Under the pieces are notes generated by a model. It saw nothing but the letters and a program-made list of their open reading frames with translations. It was not told the origin of the DNA and made no database searches. A program made the position numbers and the translations under genes. A DNA stretch of 64,000 bases from CAVWGP01 sp963754645 (GTDB lineage Bacteria > Pseudomonadota > Alphaproteobacteria > Bin65): NCBI GenBank assembly GCA_963754645.1, contig CAVWGP010000004.1, positions 558,001 through 622,000 on the forward strand, in the 5' to 3' direction. Numbering within the stretch: position 1 is the first letter of the stretch; each line of letters starts with the position of its first letter. This document shows, piece after piece, positions 16,920 to 24,219 of this stretch.

Positions 16920-17914
16920 TCCGGGGCGGCCGAAACGCGGCGCGCGCCGGCTTGGGCGCGCTCGCGATATTCGCGGCCGCCCTGCCCGACGCCGCCGCCG
17001 AGACAAGGCCGCGCCGCATGACCGAGACCGCGCCGCTCGTTTTCATCCAAACCCTGTCGTCGGCGCCGTTTCCGATCATGGCCGACGCCAAGGGCCGCGA
17101 CGGCAAGCCGTTTTTCACCGGCCGCGACCCCGCCACCGGCGAACCGTTTCGCGCCCTGGCCGACAAGCGCTACACGCTCGCGGCCAATTACAGCGACAAT
17201 CGCGTGCTCTTCGCCGTGCCGCGCGGCTTCGACCCCGGCAAGCCGTTTCGCATCGTGGTCTATTTCCACGGCCACGGTTCGGAGATCGAGGAGAATGTCG
17301 CGCGCGCGCTCGATTTGCCGGGGCAGTTCCAGCGCAGCGGCGCCAATGCCGTTCTCGTGGCGCCGCAATTGGCGCGCAACGCGAACAATTCGAGCCCGGG
17401 CCGCTGGATCGAACCGGGCTTGGCCCATGTCTTCATCGACGAGGCGAGCGCCGTTCTGCGCGCGCGGCTGGGCGGTTCGGCCGCGGATTGGCAAAGCGCG
17501 CCGCTGATCTTCGTCGCCTTCAGCGGCGGCTATCGCACCCTGGCCACGACGCTCAACATCGGCGCGCTCGACCGCCGCATCGAAGGCCTCGTCATGCTCG
17601 ACGCGTTTTTCGGCGACGTCGATATTTTCGCGCACTGGCTCGGCGCCCATCGCCACCGCGCGTTTCTGTGGAGCCTCTATTCGAATTCGAGCCGCAAGGA
17701 AACCGAGGCGCTGATCTCGCACTTGCTGGAAAGCCATATTCCGTTCGAGCGCCAAGACCGCGCCGGCGCGCCCGCCGGCATCCGCTTCCTCAAGGTGGAA
17801 TCCGCGCACCCGGCGATCCCGCGCGACGGCCCGCCCGCCGAACCGCTGGCCGATCTGCTGCGCCGCTTGGGCGAGCCGATGATGCTGCCGGCAGCAGGGG
17901 CGCCGCGCGGCTGA
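16916..17914 (+). CDS. Exported alpha/beta hydrolase-like protein
   Basis: 332 aa, starting at a GTG that overlaps the previous stop (GTGA). The N-terminus resembles a short signal peptide (L-G-A-L-A-I-F-A-A-A-L-P-D-A-A-A). The core shows R-I-V-V-Y-F-H-G-H-G-S-E (oxyanion-type loop), V-L-V-A-P-Q-L, F-V-A-F-S-G-G-Y-R as a nucleophile elbow, and V-E-S-A-H-P-A-I-P with a possible catalytic histidine. I do not recognise a named family. Coupling to the spermidine-synthase-like gene suggests joint function, perhaps hydrolysis of an ester or amide made by the upstream enzymes. Confidence 0.75.
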   Translation: MIRGGRNAARAGLGALAIFAAALPDAAAETRPRRMTETAPLVFIQTLSSAPFPIMADAKGRDGKPFFTGRDPATGEPFRALADKRYTLAANYSDNRVLFAVPRGFDPGKPFRIVVYFHGHGSEIEENVARALDLPGQFQRSGANAVLVAPQLARNANNSSPGRWIEPGLAHVFIDEASAVLRARLGGSAADWQSAPLIFVAFSGGYRTLATTLNIGALDRRIEGLVMLDAFFGDVDIFAHWLGAHRHRAFLWSLYSNSSRKETEALISHLLESHIPFERQDRAGAPAGIRFLKVESAHPAIPRDGPPAEPLADLLRRLGEPMMLPAAGAPRG

Positions 17915-17965
17915 GCGACGATCCGCCGATTGCGCGGCGCCGCGAATTCGGCTTTGTCTTTGCCT

Positions 17966-19213
17966 GTGTCGGAGAAAACGGAACAGTCGTTCGGCGTCGC
18001 CGTTATCGGCGTCGCCGTTATCGGCGCCGGTCCGGCCGGGTTGATGGCGGCGGAAACGCTCGCCGCCGCCGGCGCGGCGGTGACGATCTACGATCGCATG
18101 AACCGGCCCGGCTTGAAGCTGCTCAAGGCCGGGCGGGGCGGGCTCAATCTCACGCACAGCGAGCCGCTCGAGCGGTTTCTAGCCCGCTATGGCGGCGCGG
18201 CAACGACGCTGGCGCCGGCAATTGCCGCGTTCCCGCCGGCGGCGCTGCGCGCCTGGAGCGAGGGGCTCGGGCAACCGACCTTCGTGGGCACGAGCGGCCG
18301 GGTTTTTCCGCGCGCGTTCAAGGCCTCGCCGCTGCTGCGTGCCTGGCTCGCGCGGCTCGCGGCGCTTGGCGTGCGGTTCCGCCTCCGCCACCGTTGGGCG
18401 GGCTGGGACTCGTCCGGCGCGCTTCGTTTCGAGACGGCGGGTGGCGCGGTGTCGGCGTCGCCGGATGCGACGATCCTCGCGCTTGGCGGCGCGAGTTGGC
18501 CGCGCCTCGGTTCCGATGGCGGATGGGCCGAAATCTTGCGCGCGCACGGCGTCGCGGTACGAGAATTCCGCCCGGCCAATTGCGGCTTCGCCGTCGCCTG
18601 GTCGGAGCTTATGCGCGCGAAATTTGCCGGTACGCCGCTCAAGACGATCGCGCTGGCCTTCGACGGCGCCACGGCGCGCGGCGACGCGATAATCGCCGAG
18701 GCCGGCATCGAGGGCGGCGCCGTCTATGCGCTCGCGGCGCCGATCCGCGACGCAATCGCGGCGCGCGGCGACGCCATCGTCCATCTCGATTTGCGGCCGG
18801 ATACGCCGGCGGCGCAATTGGCGCAACGTCTGTCGGCGCCGCGCGGCAGCCAAACCCTGTCGAATTTCCTGCGCAAGCGCCTCGGCCTCGCGCCCGCCGC
18901 CATCGCGCTCCTGCACGAGACCAAGGACGGCGCGCTGCCGGCCGCGCCCGAGGCGCTCGCCGCGCGCATCAAAGCCGTGCCGCTGCGGTTGCTGGCGCCG
19001 TTTCCCATCGAGCGCGCGATTTCGAGCGCCGGCGGCATCGCGCTCGGCGAGCTCGACGGGCGTTTCATGCTGCGGCGTTTGCCCGGCGTTTTCGCCGCCG
19101 GCGAAATGCTCGATTGGGAAGCGCCGACCGGCGGATACCTGTTGCAGGCCTCATTCGCGACCGGCGTCGCCGCCGCCCAAGGCGCGCTCGCCTGGGCGCG
19201 AAAGATCAAATAG
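17966..19213 (+). CDS. NAD(P)/FAD-dependent oxidoreductase, HI0933/TIGR03862 type
   Basis: 415 aa flavoprotein of the HI0933-like family. Evidence: G-A-G-P-A-G-L-M-A-A-E Rossmann motif, L-K-L-L-K-A-G-R-G-G-L-N-L-T-H-S (diagnostic family motif), A-L-G-G-A-S-W-P-R-L-G-S-D-G and a C-terminal A-G-E-M-L-D-W-E-A-P-T-G-G-Y-L-L-Q. The start is uncertain: GTG at 17966 or TTG at 17930; neither has a good ribosome binding site. Just before the Rossmann glycines the codons for G-V-A-V-I are duplicated in tandem. Physiological role of the family is unknown. Confidence 0.85.
   Translation: MSEKTEQSFGVAVIGVAVIGAGPAGLMAAETLAAAGAAVTIYDRMNRPGLKLLKAGRGGLNLTHSEPLERFLARYGGAATTLAPAIAAFPPAALRAWSEGLGQPTFVGTSGRVFPRAFKASPLLRAWLARLAALGVRFRLRHRWAGWDSSGALRFETAGGAVSASPDATILALGGASWPRLGSDGGWAEILRAHGVAVREFRPANCGFAVAWSELMRAKFAGTPLKTIALAFDGATARGDAIIAEAGIEGGAVYALAAPIRDAIAARGDAIVHLDLRPDTPAAQLAQRLSAPRGSQTLSNFLRKRLGLAPAAIALLHETKDGALPAAPEALAARIKAVPLRLLAPFPIERAISSAGGIALGELDGRFMLRRLPGVFAAGEMLDWEAPTGGYLLQASFATGVAAAQGALAWARKIK
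17993..18022 (+). repeat. 15-bp perfect tandem duplication inside the flavoprotein gene
   Basis: GGCGTCGCCGTTATC occurs twice without a gap (17993-18007 and 18008-18022). It keeps frame and adds five residues (G-V-A-V-I) before the FAD-binding G-A-G-P-A-G. Slipped-strand duplication is the simplest origin. Confidence 0.9.
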
Positions 19214-19226
19214 TTCTCCCCAGTTG

Positions 19227-19389
19227 CCGTCATCCCGACCGGAGCGCCGAAGGCGCGGAGCGGAGGGACCTCGTGCGGACGAGCGTGGATTTGCCAGGCG
19301 GGATCGCGCCAGTCCGCCCGAGGTCCCTCCGCTACGCGCGCAAGTGCGCGCGTCCGACGCCTTTGGCGTCGGCTCGGTCGGGATGACGG
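19227..19389. repeat. Dispersed palindromic repeat (CGTCATCCCGAC family) between convergent genes
   Basis: Arms CCGTCATCCCGACC and GGTCGGGATGACGG are exact complements at the two ends. Inside are GGAGGGACCTC and its complement GAGGTCCCTCC, plus small hairpins GCGCGCAAGTGCGCGC and GACGCCTTTGGCGTC. It lies between two convergent genes and may help terminate both. Confidence 0.85.
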
Positions 19390-19396
19390 CAATTTT

Positions 19397-20134
19397 CTAT
19401 ACGCAGCGGCCGCCATCGACTTCGAGCAGGACGCCGGTCAGGAATTCAGCCTCGTCCGAGCACAGGAACAGCGCGGCGTTGGCGATATCGCGCGGCGTCG
19501 AGAGGCGGCCGAGCGGCACCGTTTTGATGAAATCCGCGCGCGTGTTCTTGCCAAGGAAGGCGGCGAGCAACGGCGTGTCGCCCGCCACCGGGCAAAGCGC
19601 GTTGACGCGAATTTTGTCGGGCGCGAATTCGACCGCCATGGATTTGGTCATCACATTCGCGGCACCTTTCGAGGCGTTGTAGACGGCGAGGCCGGGGCGC
19701 GGCCTGAGGCCGGCGGTCGACGCGATGTTGAGGAACACGCCGCCGCCCTGCACGCGGAACACGGGAATGGCGTGCAGGCCGCTGAGATAGATGCCTTTCA
19801 CGTTGACGTTGAAGATGCGGTCGAATTCGCTCTCGGCGACGTCGAGCATCGGGCGGTTGACGTGCGTGGTTCCGGCATTGTTGACGACGATGTCGAGCCG
19901 GCCGAAAGCCTTGACCGCGCGCGCGACGAGGCGCTTCCAATCGGCGCCTTTGCTGACATCGGCGGCGCAAGCCACGGCAGCGCGGCCGATTTTCTTCGCC
20001 GCGCGCCGGGCGCCGCCGGCGTTGATATCGGCGACCACGACCTTGGCGCCTTCGCGCGCGAACAGTTCGGCGATGCCCTGGCCGAAGCCTTGCGCCCCGC
20101 CGGTGACGATGGCGACCTTGTTCTTGAGCCTCAT
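19397..20134 (-). CDS. SDR-family NAD(P)-dependent oxidoreductase
   Basis: 245 aa classical short-chain dehydrogenase. Cofactor motif T-G-G-A-Q-G-F-G-Q-G at 11-20, acidic D37 after V-V-V-A suggesting NAD preference, N-N-A-G at 85-88, catalytic S139, Y152 and K156 (Y-N-A-S-K). The C-terminus G-V-L-L-E-V-D-G-G is typical. Its ATG overlaps the stop of the MetE-like gene (ATGA). Last gene of the minus-strand operon running from 25197. The alcohol substrate is unknown. Confidence 0.92.
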   Translation of the reverse strand: MRLKNKVAIVTGGAQGFGQGIAELFAREGAKVVVADINAGGARRAAKKIGRAAVACAADVSKGADWKRLVARAVKAFGRLDIVVNNAGTTHVNRPMLDVAESEFDRIFNVNVKGIYLSGLHAIPVFRVQGGGVFLNIASTAGLRPRPGLAVYNASKGAANVMTKSMAVEFAPDKIRVNALCPVAGDTPLLAAFLGKNTRADFIKTVPLGRLSTPRDIANAALFLCSDEAEFLTGVLLEVDGGRCV

Positions 20135-21327
20135 TGGCGGATTTTCCTTTGCTTGAGCTTCTTGTTCTTGAGTTGGGGGGAGGGGCGCCGGGTCCACAGC
20201 TTGGCGCTGGCGATGCGCGCCCCTTCGGTGAGATTGGCGAGCTTGGCCCAGACGACGCTGGGATAGACGCGGGGCGCGCCGACGAAGGTGGCGAAGCCGC
20301 AATCGGTGCCGGCCATGACGCGCTCGCGGCCGACGATTCCGGCGAAGCGTTCGATGCGCTGGGCGATCAATTCGGCGTGCTCGACCCGGTTCGAGGTCGT
20401 TTCGATCACGCCGGGCACGAGAATTTTGTCGCCGGGAATCTTCATCGCCGCGAGATCGGCCCATTCATGCGCGTGGCACGGATTGGCGGCCTCGAACAGC
20501 ACGGCTTGGGGGCGGGCGCGGAACACGATATCGGCGATGTCCTTGAACGGCACGTCGTGGGTATGCGGCCCGGGATAATTGCCCCAGCACACATGCAGGC
20601 GCATGGCGCCCGGCGGAATATTGCGCGTCGCGTGGTTGAGCGCGTCGACGTTGCGGCGCGCCGCGCGGCGGAACTCCTTGAGCGTGCGAGCGGCATAGGC
20701 CATGTGGCGCGACATGGCGAGATCGGGGCAATCGATCTGCAGCACGAAGCCCGCCGCGTGGATCGCCTCGTATTCCTGCGTCATGGCCGCGGCGAGCGCT
20801 TCGATGTAGGCGTCTTCGCTCGGATAGAATTTGTTCGGCATGAACAGGGCGACGACGCCGGGCGAGGCCGCGTTCATGAAGCACTCGGCCGCCGGCTTGC
20901 GCTTGAGCGCGGCGCGGATATTGGCAAGATCGGCATCGAGCGGCGCGCGATCCTTGGGCCGGATCGGCCCGCGGCACGCCGGCGGATCGGCGTTCTTCGC
21001 CTTGGTCGCGCCGGCGTTGGGGTTGGGATGGGCCACGATATCGGCCGGCGTCCATTCGAGCGGTGCTGGCGCGCCGAAGCCGTCGAGGCGGAATTTGAGA
21101 TAGTTGACGTAGGAAACCTTGCTCATCTCGCCGTCGCTGACCAGGTCGATGCCGGCCTCGGCCTGCTTGGCGACGATGTCGACCACGGCATCGCGCACCC
21201 GCAATGCCAGCGCCGCGCGATCGACGGCGTCGCCGCGATCCTGCGCCATGATCATGGCCGCGACGTCGTCCGGCCGCGGCAGGCTGCCAACATGGGTGGT
21301 GAGAATGCGGGAAGGGTGGGGTTTCAT
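20131..21327 (-). CDS. Cobalamin-independent methionine synthase II (MetE C-terminal-like) family protein
   Basis: 398 aa, similar to the C-terminal catalytic half of MetE and to epoxyalkane:coenzyme M transferase. It begins I-L-T-T-H-V-G-S-L-P-R-P, then D-L-V-S-D-G-E-M-S-K. Probable zinc ligands are the H and C in R-L-H-V-C-W-G-N-Y and the C in A-G-T-D-C-G-F. Stand-alone proteins of this kind usually act in thiol-dependent demethylation or epoxide-type chemistry rather than methionine synthesis. The start ATG at 21327 was chosen because sequence upstream belongs to the hydrolase. The tail is lysine-rich. Substrate probably matches the co-transcribed ABC transporter. Confidence 0.88.
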   Translation of the reverse strand: MKPHPSRILTTHVGSLPRPDDVAAMIMAQDRGDAVDRAALALRVRDAVVDIVAKQAEAGIDLVSDGEMSKVSYVNYLKFRLDGFGAPAPLEWTPADIVAHPNPNAGATKAKNADPPACRGPIRPKDRAPLDADLANIRAALKRKPAAECFMNAASPGVVALFMPNKFYPSEDAYIEALAAAMTQEYEAIHAAGFVLQIDCPDLAMSRHMAYAARTLKEFRRAARRNVDALNHATRNIPPGAMRLHVCWGNYPGPHTHDVPFKDIADIVFRARPQAVLFEAANPCHAHEWADLAAMKIPGDKILVPGVIETTSNRVEHAELIAQRIERFAGIVGRERVMAGTDCGFATFVGAPRVYPSVVWAKLANLTEGARIASAKLWTRRPSPQLKNKKLKQRKIRQ

Positions 21328-21338
21328 GGAGCGCCGCC

Positions 21339-22238
21339 TCAACCTCCGCGCTTCGCCTTCGCTTTCGCCGGTTTCGTTTCCGCCTTGACCGCTTTCTTCT
21401 CTGCCGGCGCTTCGCCCGCGTCGGCGAGGCCGCGATGGCGTTCCAGGAAATCGAGCAGCGAGCGTTCGAAGGCGACGCGCTGCTCGAGGTTCACGAGGTG
21501 GCCCGCCTTGCGGATGATGACGAGGTGGGAGCCGGCGATTTTCGCATGCATCTCGCGGCCCATGGCGGGCGTGGTCAGCTTGTCGTCGTCGCCGAAGATA
21601 AGCAGCGTCGGCACCTTGATCTTGTCGAGGTCGGCGCTGCGGTCGAACAGGGTGGTGGCGCGGATCGTCTTGACGTAGCTGTCCTTGTGCAGCGCCGCCA
21701 TGCTGTGGATGAGGCGCTGGATCTGCGCCTCGGTGGCGTGCGGGCCGCACAGCGAGCGCGCGACGCTGGGCGCTATGTCGCGCGGCTCCTTGCCTTCCTC
21801 GACGAGCGGCTTCAGCCGCAGGCTGAGGAATTTGTCGCGCTCGGCTTCGGTGAAGCGCTGGAAGCCGGTAAAGCTCGCGACGATGGTGAGCGTCGCCACG
21901 TGCCGCGGGTAAAGCGCGTGGAAATCCTGCGCGATGCGGCCGCCCATCGAGAGGCCGACGAGGTGCAGCTTGTCGCGGCCGTAGAATTTCAGCACGCGCA
22001 GGATGTCGCGGGCGAAATCGCTGAAATCGAGCGGGCCGTCATAGTCCTCGCTGCCGTTGTAACCGCGCGCGTCCCAGGCGACGGCGAGGAACTTGTCGCC
22101 GAACGCCATGACCTGCTCGGTCCAGTTGGTGCGGTTGCCGCCGATGCCGTGCATGAACAGGACGAGCTCGCCCGTGCCGGCTTGGTCGACGCAAAGCCCC
22201 GGTTTGCCGGGAATGTGGCGGGTGACGACCGGGGCCAT
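21339..22238 (-). CDS. Alpha/beta hydrolase
   Basis: 299 aa. The fold signature is clear: L-F-M-H-G-I-G-G-N-R-T-N-W oxyanion loop, nucleophile S97 in G-L-S-M-G-G, an acid in I-F-G-D-D-D-K-L-T-T-P and a histidine in K-A-G-H-L-V-N-L-E. The C-terminal 25 residues are a lysine/alanine-rich tail (K-A-E-T-K-P-A-K-A-K-A-K). Similar to enol-lactone hydrolases and other carboxylic ester hydrolases. It lies between the permease gene and the MetE-like gene in one operon, so it likely processes the imported compound. Confidence 0.88.
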   Translation of the reverse strand: MAPVVTRHIPGKPGLCVDQAGTGELVLFMHGIGGNRTNWTEQVMAFGDKFLAVAWDARGYNGSEDYDGPLDFSDFARDILRVLKFYGRDKLHLVGLSMGGRIAQDFHALYPRHVATLTIVASFTGFQRFTEAERDKFLSLRLKPLVEEGKEPRDIAPSVARSLCGPHATEAQIQRLIHSMAALHKDSYVKTIRATTLFDRSADLDKIKVPTLLIFGDDDKLTTPAMGREMHAKIAGSHLVIIRKAGHLVNLEQRVAFERSLLDFLERHRGLADAGEAPAEKKAVKAETKPAKAKAKRGG

Positions 22239-22248
22239 GAATGTCTCC

Positions 22249-23017
22249 CTAACGGCGGACGCGGCGCGACAGCGGATCGAGGATCAGCTTCTCGCCGGCG
22301 AAAAAGATCAGCACGATGGCGAAGCAGGCGCCGTAGAGCAAGGCCGGCTTGTTGGTCTGCTGCGCATCCGCCATGAGATAGCCGATGCCGTTGCCGGTGC
22401 CGAACAATTCGGCGACCAGCGCGATCTTCCAGGCGACGCCATAGGCGATGCGCAACGCGCCGACGATATAGGGCAGCAGCAGCGGCAGCACGATGCGGAG
22501 GAACGCCTTCCAGCGCGAACGCGTGAAGCTGCGCGCCATTTCCAATGCCTCGCGGTCGATCTCGCGCAGGCCCTCGCTGAGATTGATCAGGCAGAAAGGG
22601 AATGAGAATCGCGACCTGCACGAAAACGGCGGTGAAATCCGACACCCGGAACCAGATCACGGCGAGGATCGCCCAGCCGATCGAGGGGAACGAGTTGAGG
22701 AACGGCTTGATGCGCCGGTGCACGACGCCGACCGCCCAAGGCTGGGAATGGGCGAGCCAGGCCAGCGCGCCGCCGATCAGCAGGGCGGCGGCGACGGCGA
22801 AAACCACGCGCAGGATGCTGGCGAGCGTGTGGCCGAGATAGGCGCGGTCGGTGAAAAGGTTCCACACCTCGATGGCGACGGCGACGGGCCCGGGCACGAT
22901 GTAGTCCGGCACGGTGCGCGCGATCGCCCACCACGCGACGAGGACGGCGGCGACGAGCCCGTCGGCGAGCAGGCGCGCGGCGATACGCGATCCGCGGCTG
23001 GCGTCAAGCGCTGCCAT
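22249..23017 (-). pseudogene. ABC transporter permease (SsuC/TauC type), one frameshift
   Basis: Second permease of the operon. It begins MAALDASRGSRIAARLLADG with good membrane helices up to V-A-I-L-I-P-F. Then the frame changes at an AAA run on the plus strand (22595-22597); removing one base gives I-P-F-C-L-I-N-L-S-E-G-L-R-E-I-D-R-E-A-L-E and joins smoothly to the remaining permease with the binding-protein-dependent transport loop and the end ...L-I-L-D-P-L-S-R-R. Repaired length about 255 aa. It overlaps the preceding permease gene by 14 bases. If the shift is real, the transporter lacks half its membrane channel. Confidence 0.85.
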
Positions 23018-23819
23018 AATGCCTCTGCAGCCGCGCTTGCAGCGGCTCGAACACGAAACGGTCGGTGCAATAGACGAAGGCGATGATCAGCAGGATGACG
23101 ACGAACAGGATCGGCGTCTGGTAATCCTGCCGGTGCTTGTCGAACAAATAGCCGAAGCCCTGGCTGCCGCCGCCGAGCAGCTCGGCGGTGAGTGCGACTT
23201 TCCAGGCGACGCCGAAGCTGATGCGCCAGGTCGCGAACATGAAGGGATAAAGCGCGGGCACGGTGATGCGCCAGAAGCTCTTCCACCCGGTGCGCGTGTA
23301 GCTCTGCCCCATCTCGCCAAGCTCGCGATCGAGCGTCGCCAGGCCCTCCTTCATGTTCACCAGCGAAAACGGGATCAGCACCATCGAAATCGAGAACACG
23401 ACGGTCAGGTGATTGGCGCCGAACCACAGCAGCGACAGCAGCGTCCAGCCGATGCCGGAAAAGGCGTTGAGAAACGGGCTGATCCGGCCGTGAACCGCGA
23501 GCGCCGTCACCGGCACGTAATGCGCGAGAAAGGCGAGGGCGCTGCCGATGATGAAGGAAATGCCGATCGAGACCAGCACATGGGCGAAGGAAATGCCCAT
23601 GTGGCGCAGTTGATTCGGATTGACGAGAAAATCGCCGAGTGCCTGCAGCGTCGTCAGCGGTCCCGGCATGGCGATCGGCGGAATCCGCGTCGCCGCGTAA
23701 GCCCAGGCGCCGATCACGAGGAGGGTGAAGAGGTGGGGGATGAAGCGGTCCGCGCCTCGCCCGGCCCCCACCCCGGCCCTCCCCCTCAAGGGGGGAGGGG
23801 GAAGTGGGTTCGCGTTCAT
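23004..23819 (-). CDS. ABC transporter permease (SsuC/TauC type) with repeat-coded N-terminus
   Basis: 271 aa inner-membrane permease of the nitrate/sulfonate/taurine type. The transport loop is visible around L-D-R-E-L-G-E-M-G-Q-S-Y-T-R-T-G-W-K-S-F-W-R-I-T-V-P-A-L-Y-P. The ATG at 23819 overlaps the stop of the DUF559 gene (ATGA). Residues about 4-22 (P-L-P-P-P-P-L-R-G-R-A-G-V-G-A-G) are read from the left 41-bp inverted repeat, so the original N-terminus has probably been replaced. No ATPase is encoded in this operon. Confidence 0.85.
   Translation of the reverse strand: MNANPLPPPPLRGRAGVGAGRGADRFIPHLFTLLVIGAWAYAATRIPPIAMPGPLTTLQALGDFLVNPNQLRHMGISFAHVLVSIGISFIIGSALAFLAHYVPVTALAVHGRISPFLNAFSGIGWTLLSLLWFGANHLTVVFSISMVLIPFSLVNMKEGLATLDRELGEMGQSYTRTGWKSFWRITVPALYPFMFATWRISFGVAWKVALTAELLGGGSQGFGYLFDKHRQDYQTPILFVVILLIIAFVYCTDRFVFEPLQARLQRHYGSA
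23764..23804 (-). repeat. 41-bp inverted repeat, left copy flanking the DUF559 gene
   Basis: Its reverse complement, CTTCCCCCTCCCCCCTTGAG followed by GGGGAGGGCCGGGGTGGGGGC, matches the right copy at 24171-24211 at 40 of 41 positions. The two copies stand in opposite orientation, 12 and 8 bases outside the DUF559 gene. This copy is translated as part of the permease. Confidence 0.9.
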
Positions 23820-24163
23820 TGTGACAACGCGCGCGAAAGTTCGTCGAGCACGCCGTCCAGATTTCGCATGACATCGGTATTCCAAAAGCGCATCACGCGA
23901 TAACCGCGGGCTTCGAGCCATAGTGTGCGCTTTCGATCGTGCTCTGCGCACAAATCGTCGTGCTGTCCGCCATCGAGTTCGACGACGAGATTCTTTCGCG
24001 AACAGTAGAAATCGACGATATAAGGACCGATCGGCTGTTGTCGGCGAAACCTATAATCATCAAGCGCTTTGCCACGCAATTTTGCCCATAATTTGCGTTC
24101 CGCGTCGGTCATGGACTTGCGCAGTTCGCGTGCTTGATCGCGCTTGGGAGCCGGAACGCTCAT
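23816..24163 (-). CDS. DUF559 endonuclease-like domain protein
   Basis: 115 aa protein of the DUF559 family, which has a Vsr/PD-(D/E)xK-like nuclease fold. Seen: M-T-D-A-E-R-K-L-W, F-R-R-Q-Q-P-I-G-P-Y-I-V-D-F, V-V-E-L-D-G-G-Q-H and V-M-R-F-W-N-T-D-V. D51, E62 and Q67 are candidate active-site residues. It sits between a binding-protein gene and the permease gene of an ABC operon, where it has no obvious role, and is bounded by 41-bp inverted repeats. It looks like a small mobile or repeat-borne gene inserted in the operon. Confidence 0.9.
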   Translation of the reverse strand: MSVPAPKRDQARELRKSMTDAERKLWAKLRGKALDDYRFRRQQPIGPYIVDFYCSRKNLVVELDGGQHDDLCAEHDRKRTLWLEARGYRVMRFWNTDVMRNLDGVLDELSRALSQ

Positions 24164-24170
24164 CGCAAAC

Positions 24171-24211
24171 CTTCTCCCTCCCCCCTTGAGGGGGAGGGCC
24201 GGGGTGGGGGC
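24171..24211 (+). repeat. 41-bp inverted repeat, right copy flanking the DUF559 gene
   Basis: Reads CTTCTCCCTCCCCCCTTGAG then GGGGAGGGCCGGGGTGGGGGC; one mismatch against the reverse complement of the left copy. It contains a CCCCCTTGAGGGGG hairpin core. It lies between the DUF559 start and the binding-protein stop at 24220. Confidence 0.9.
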
Positions 24212-24219
24212 CGCTCCGC

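Noticed and set aside
14163..17006. 947-codon minus-strand open frame opposite the spermidine-synthase-like gene
   Set aside because: Low-complexity acidic/basic translation without motifs, exact shadow of a membrane protein gene with good helices on the other strand.
23764..24211. Terminal inverted repeats of a classical insertion sequence
   Set aside because: The enclosed gene is a DUF559 protein, not a transposase, and I see no target-site duplication; called repeats only.
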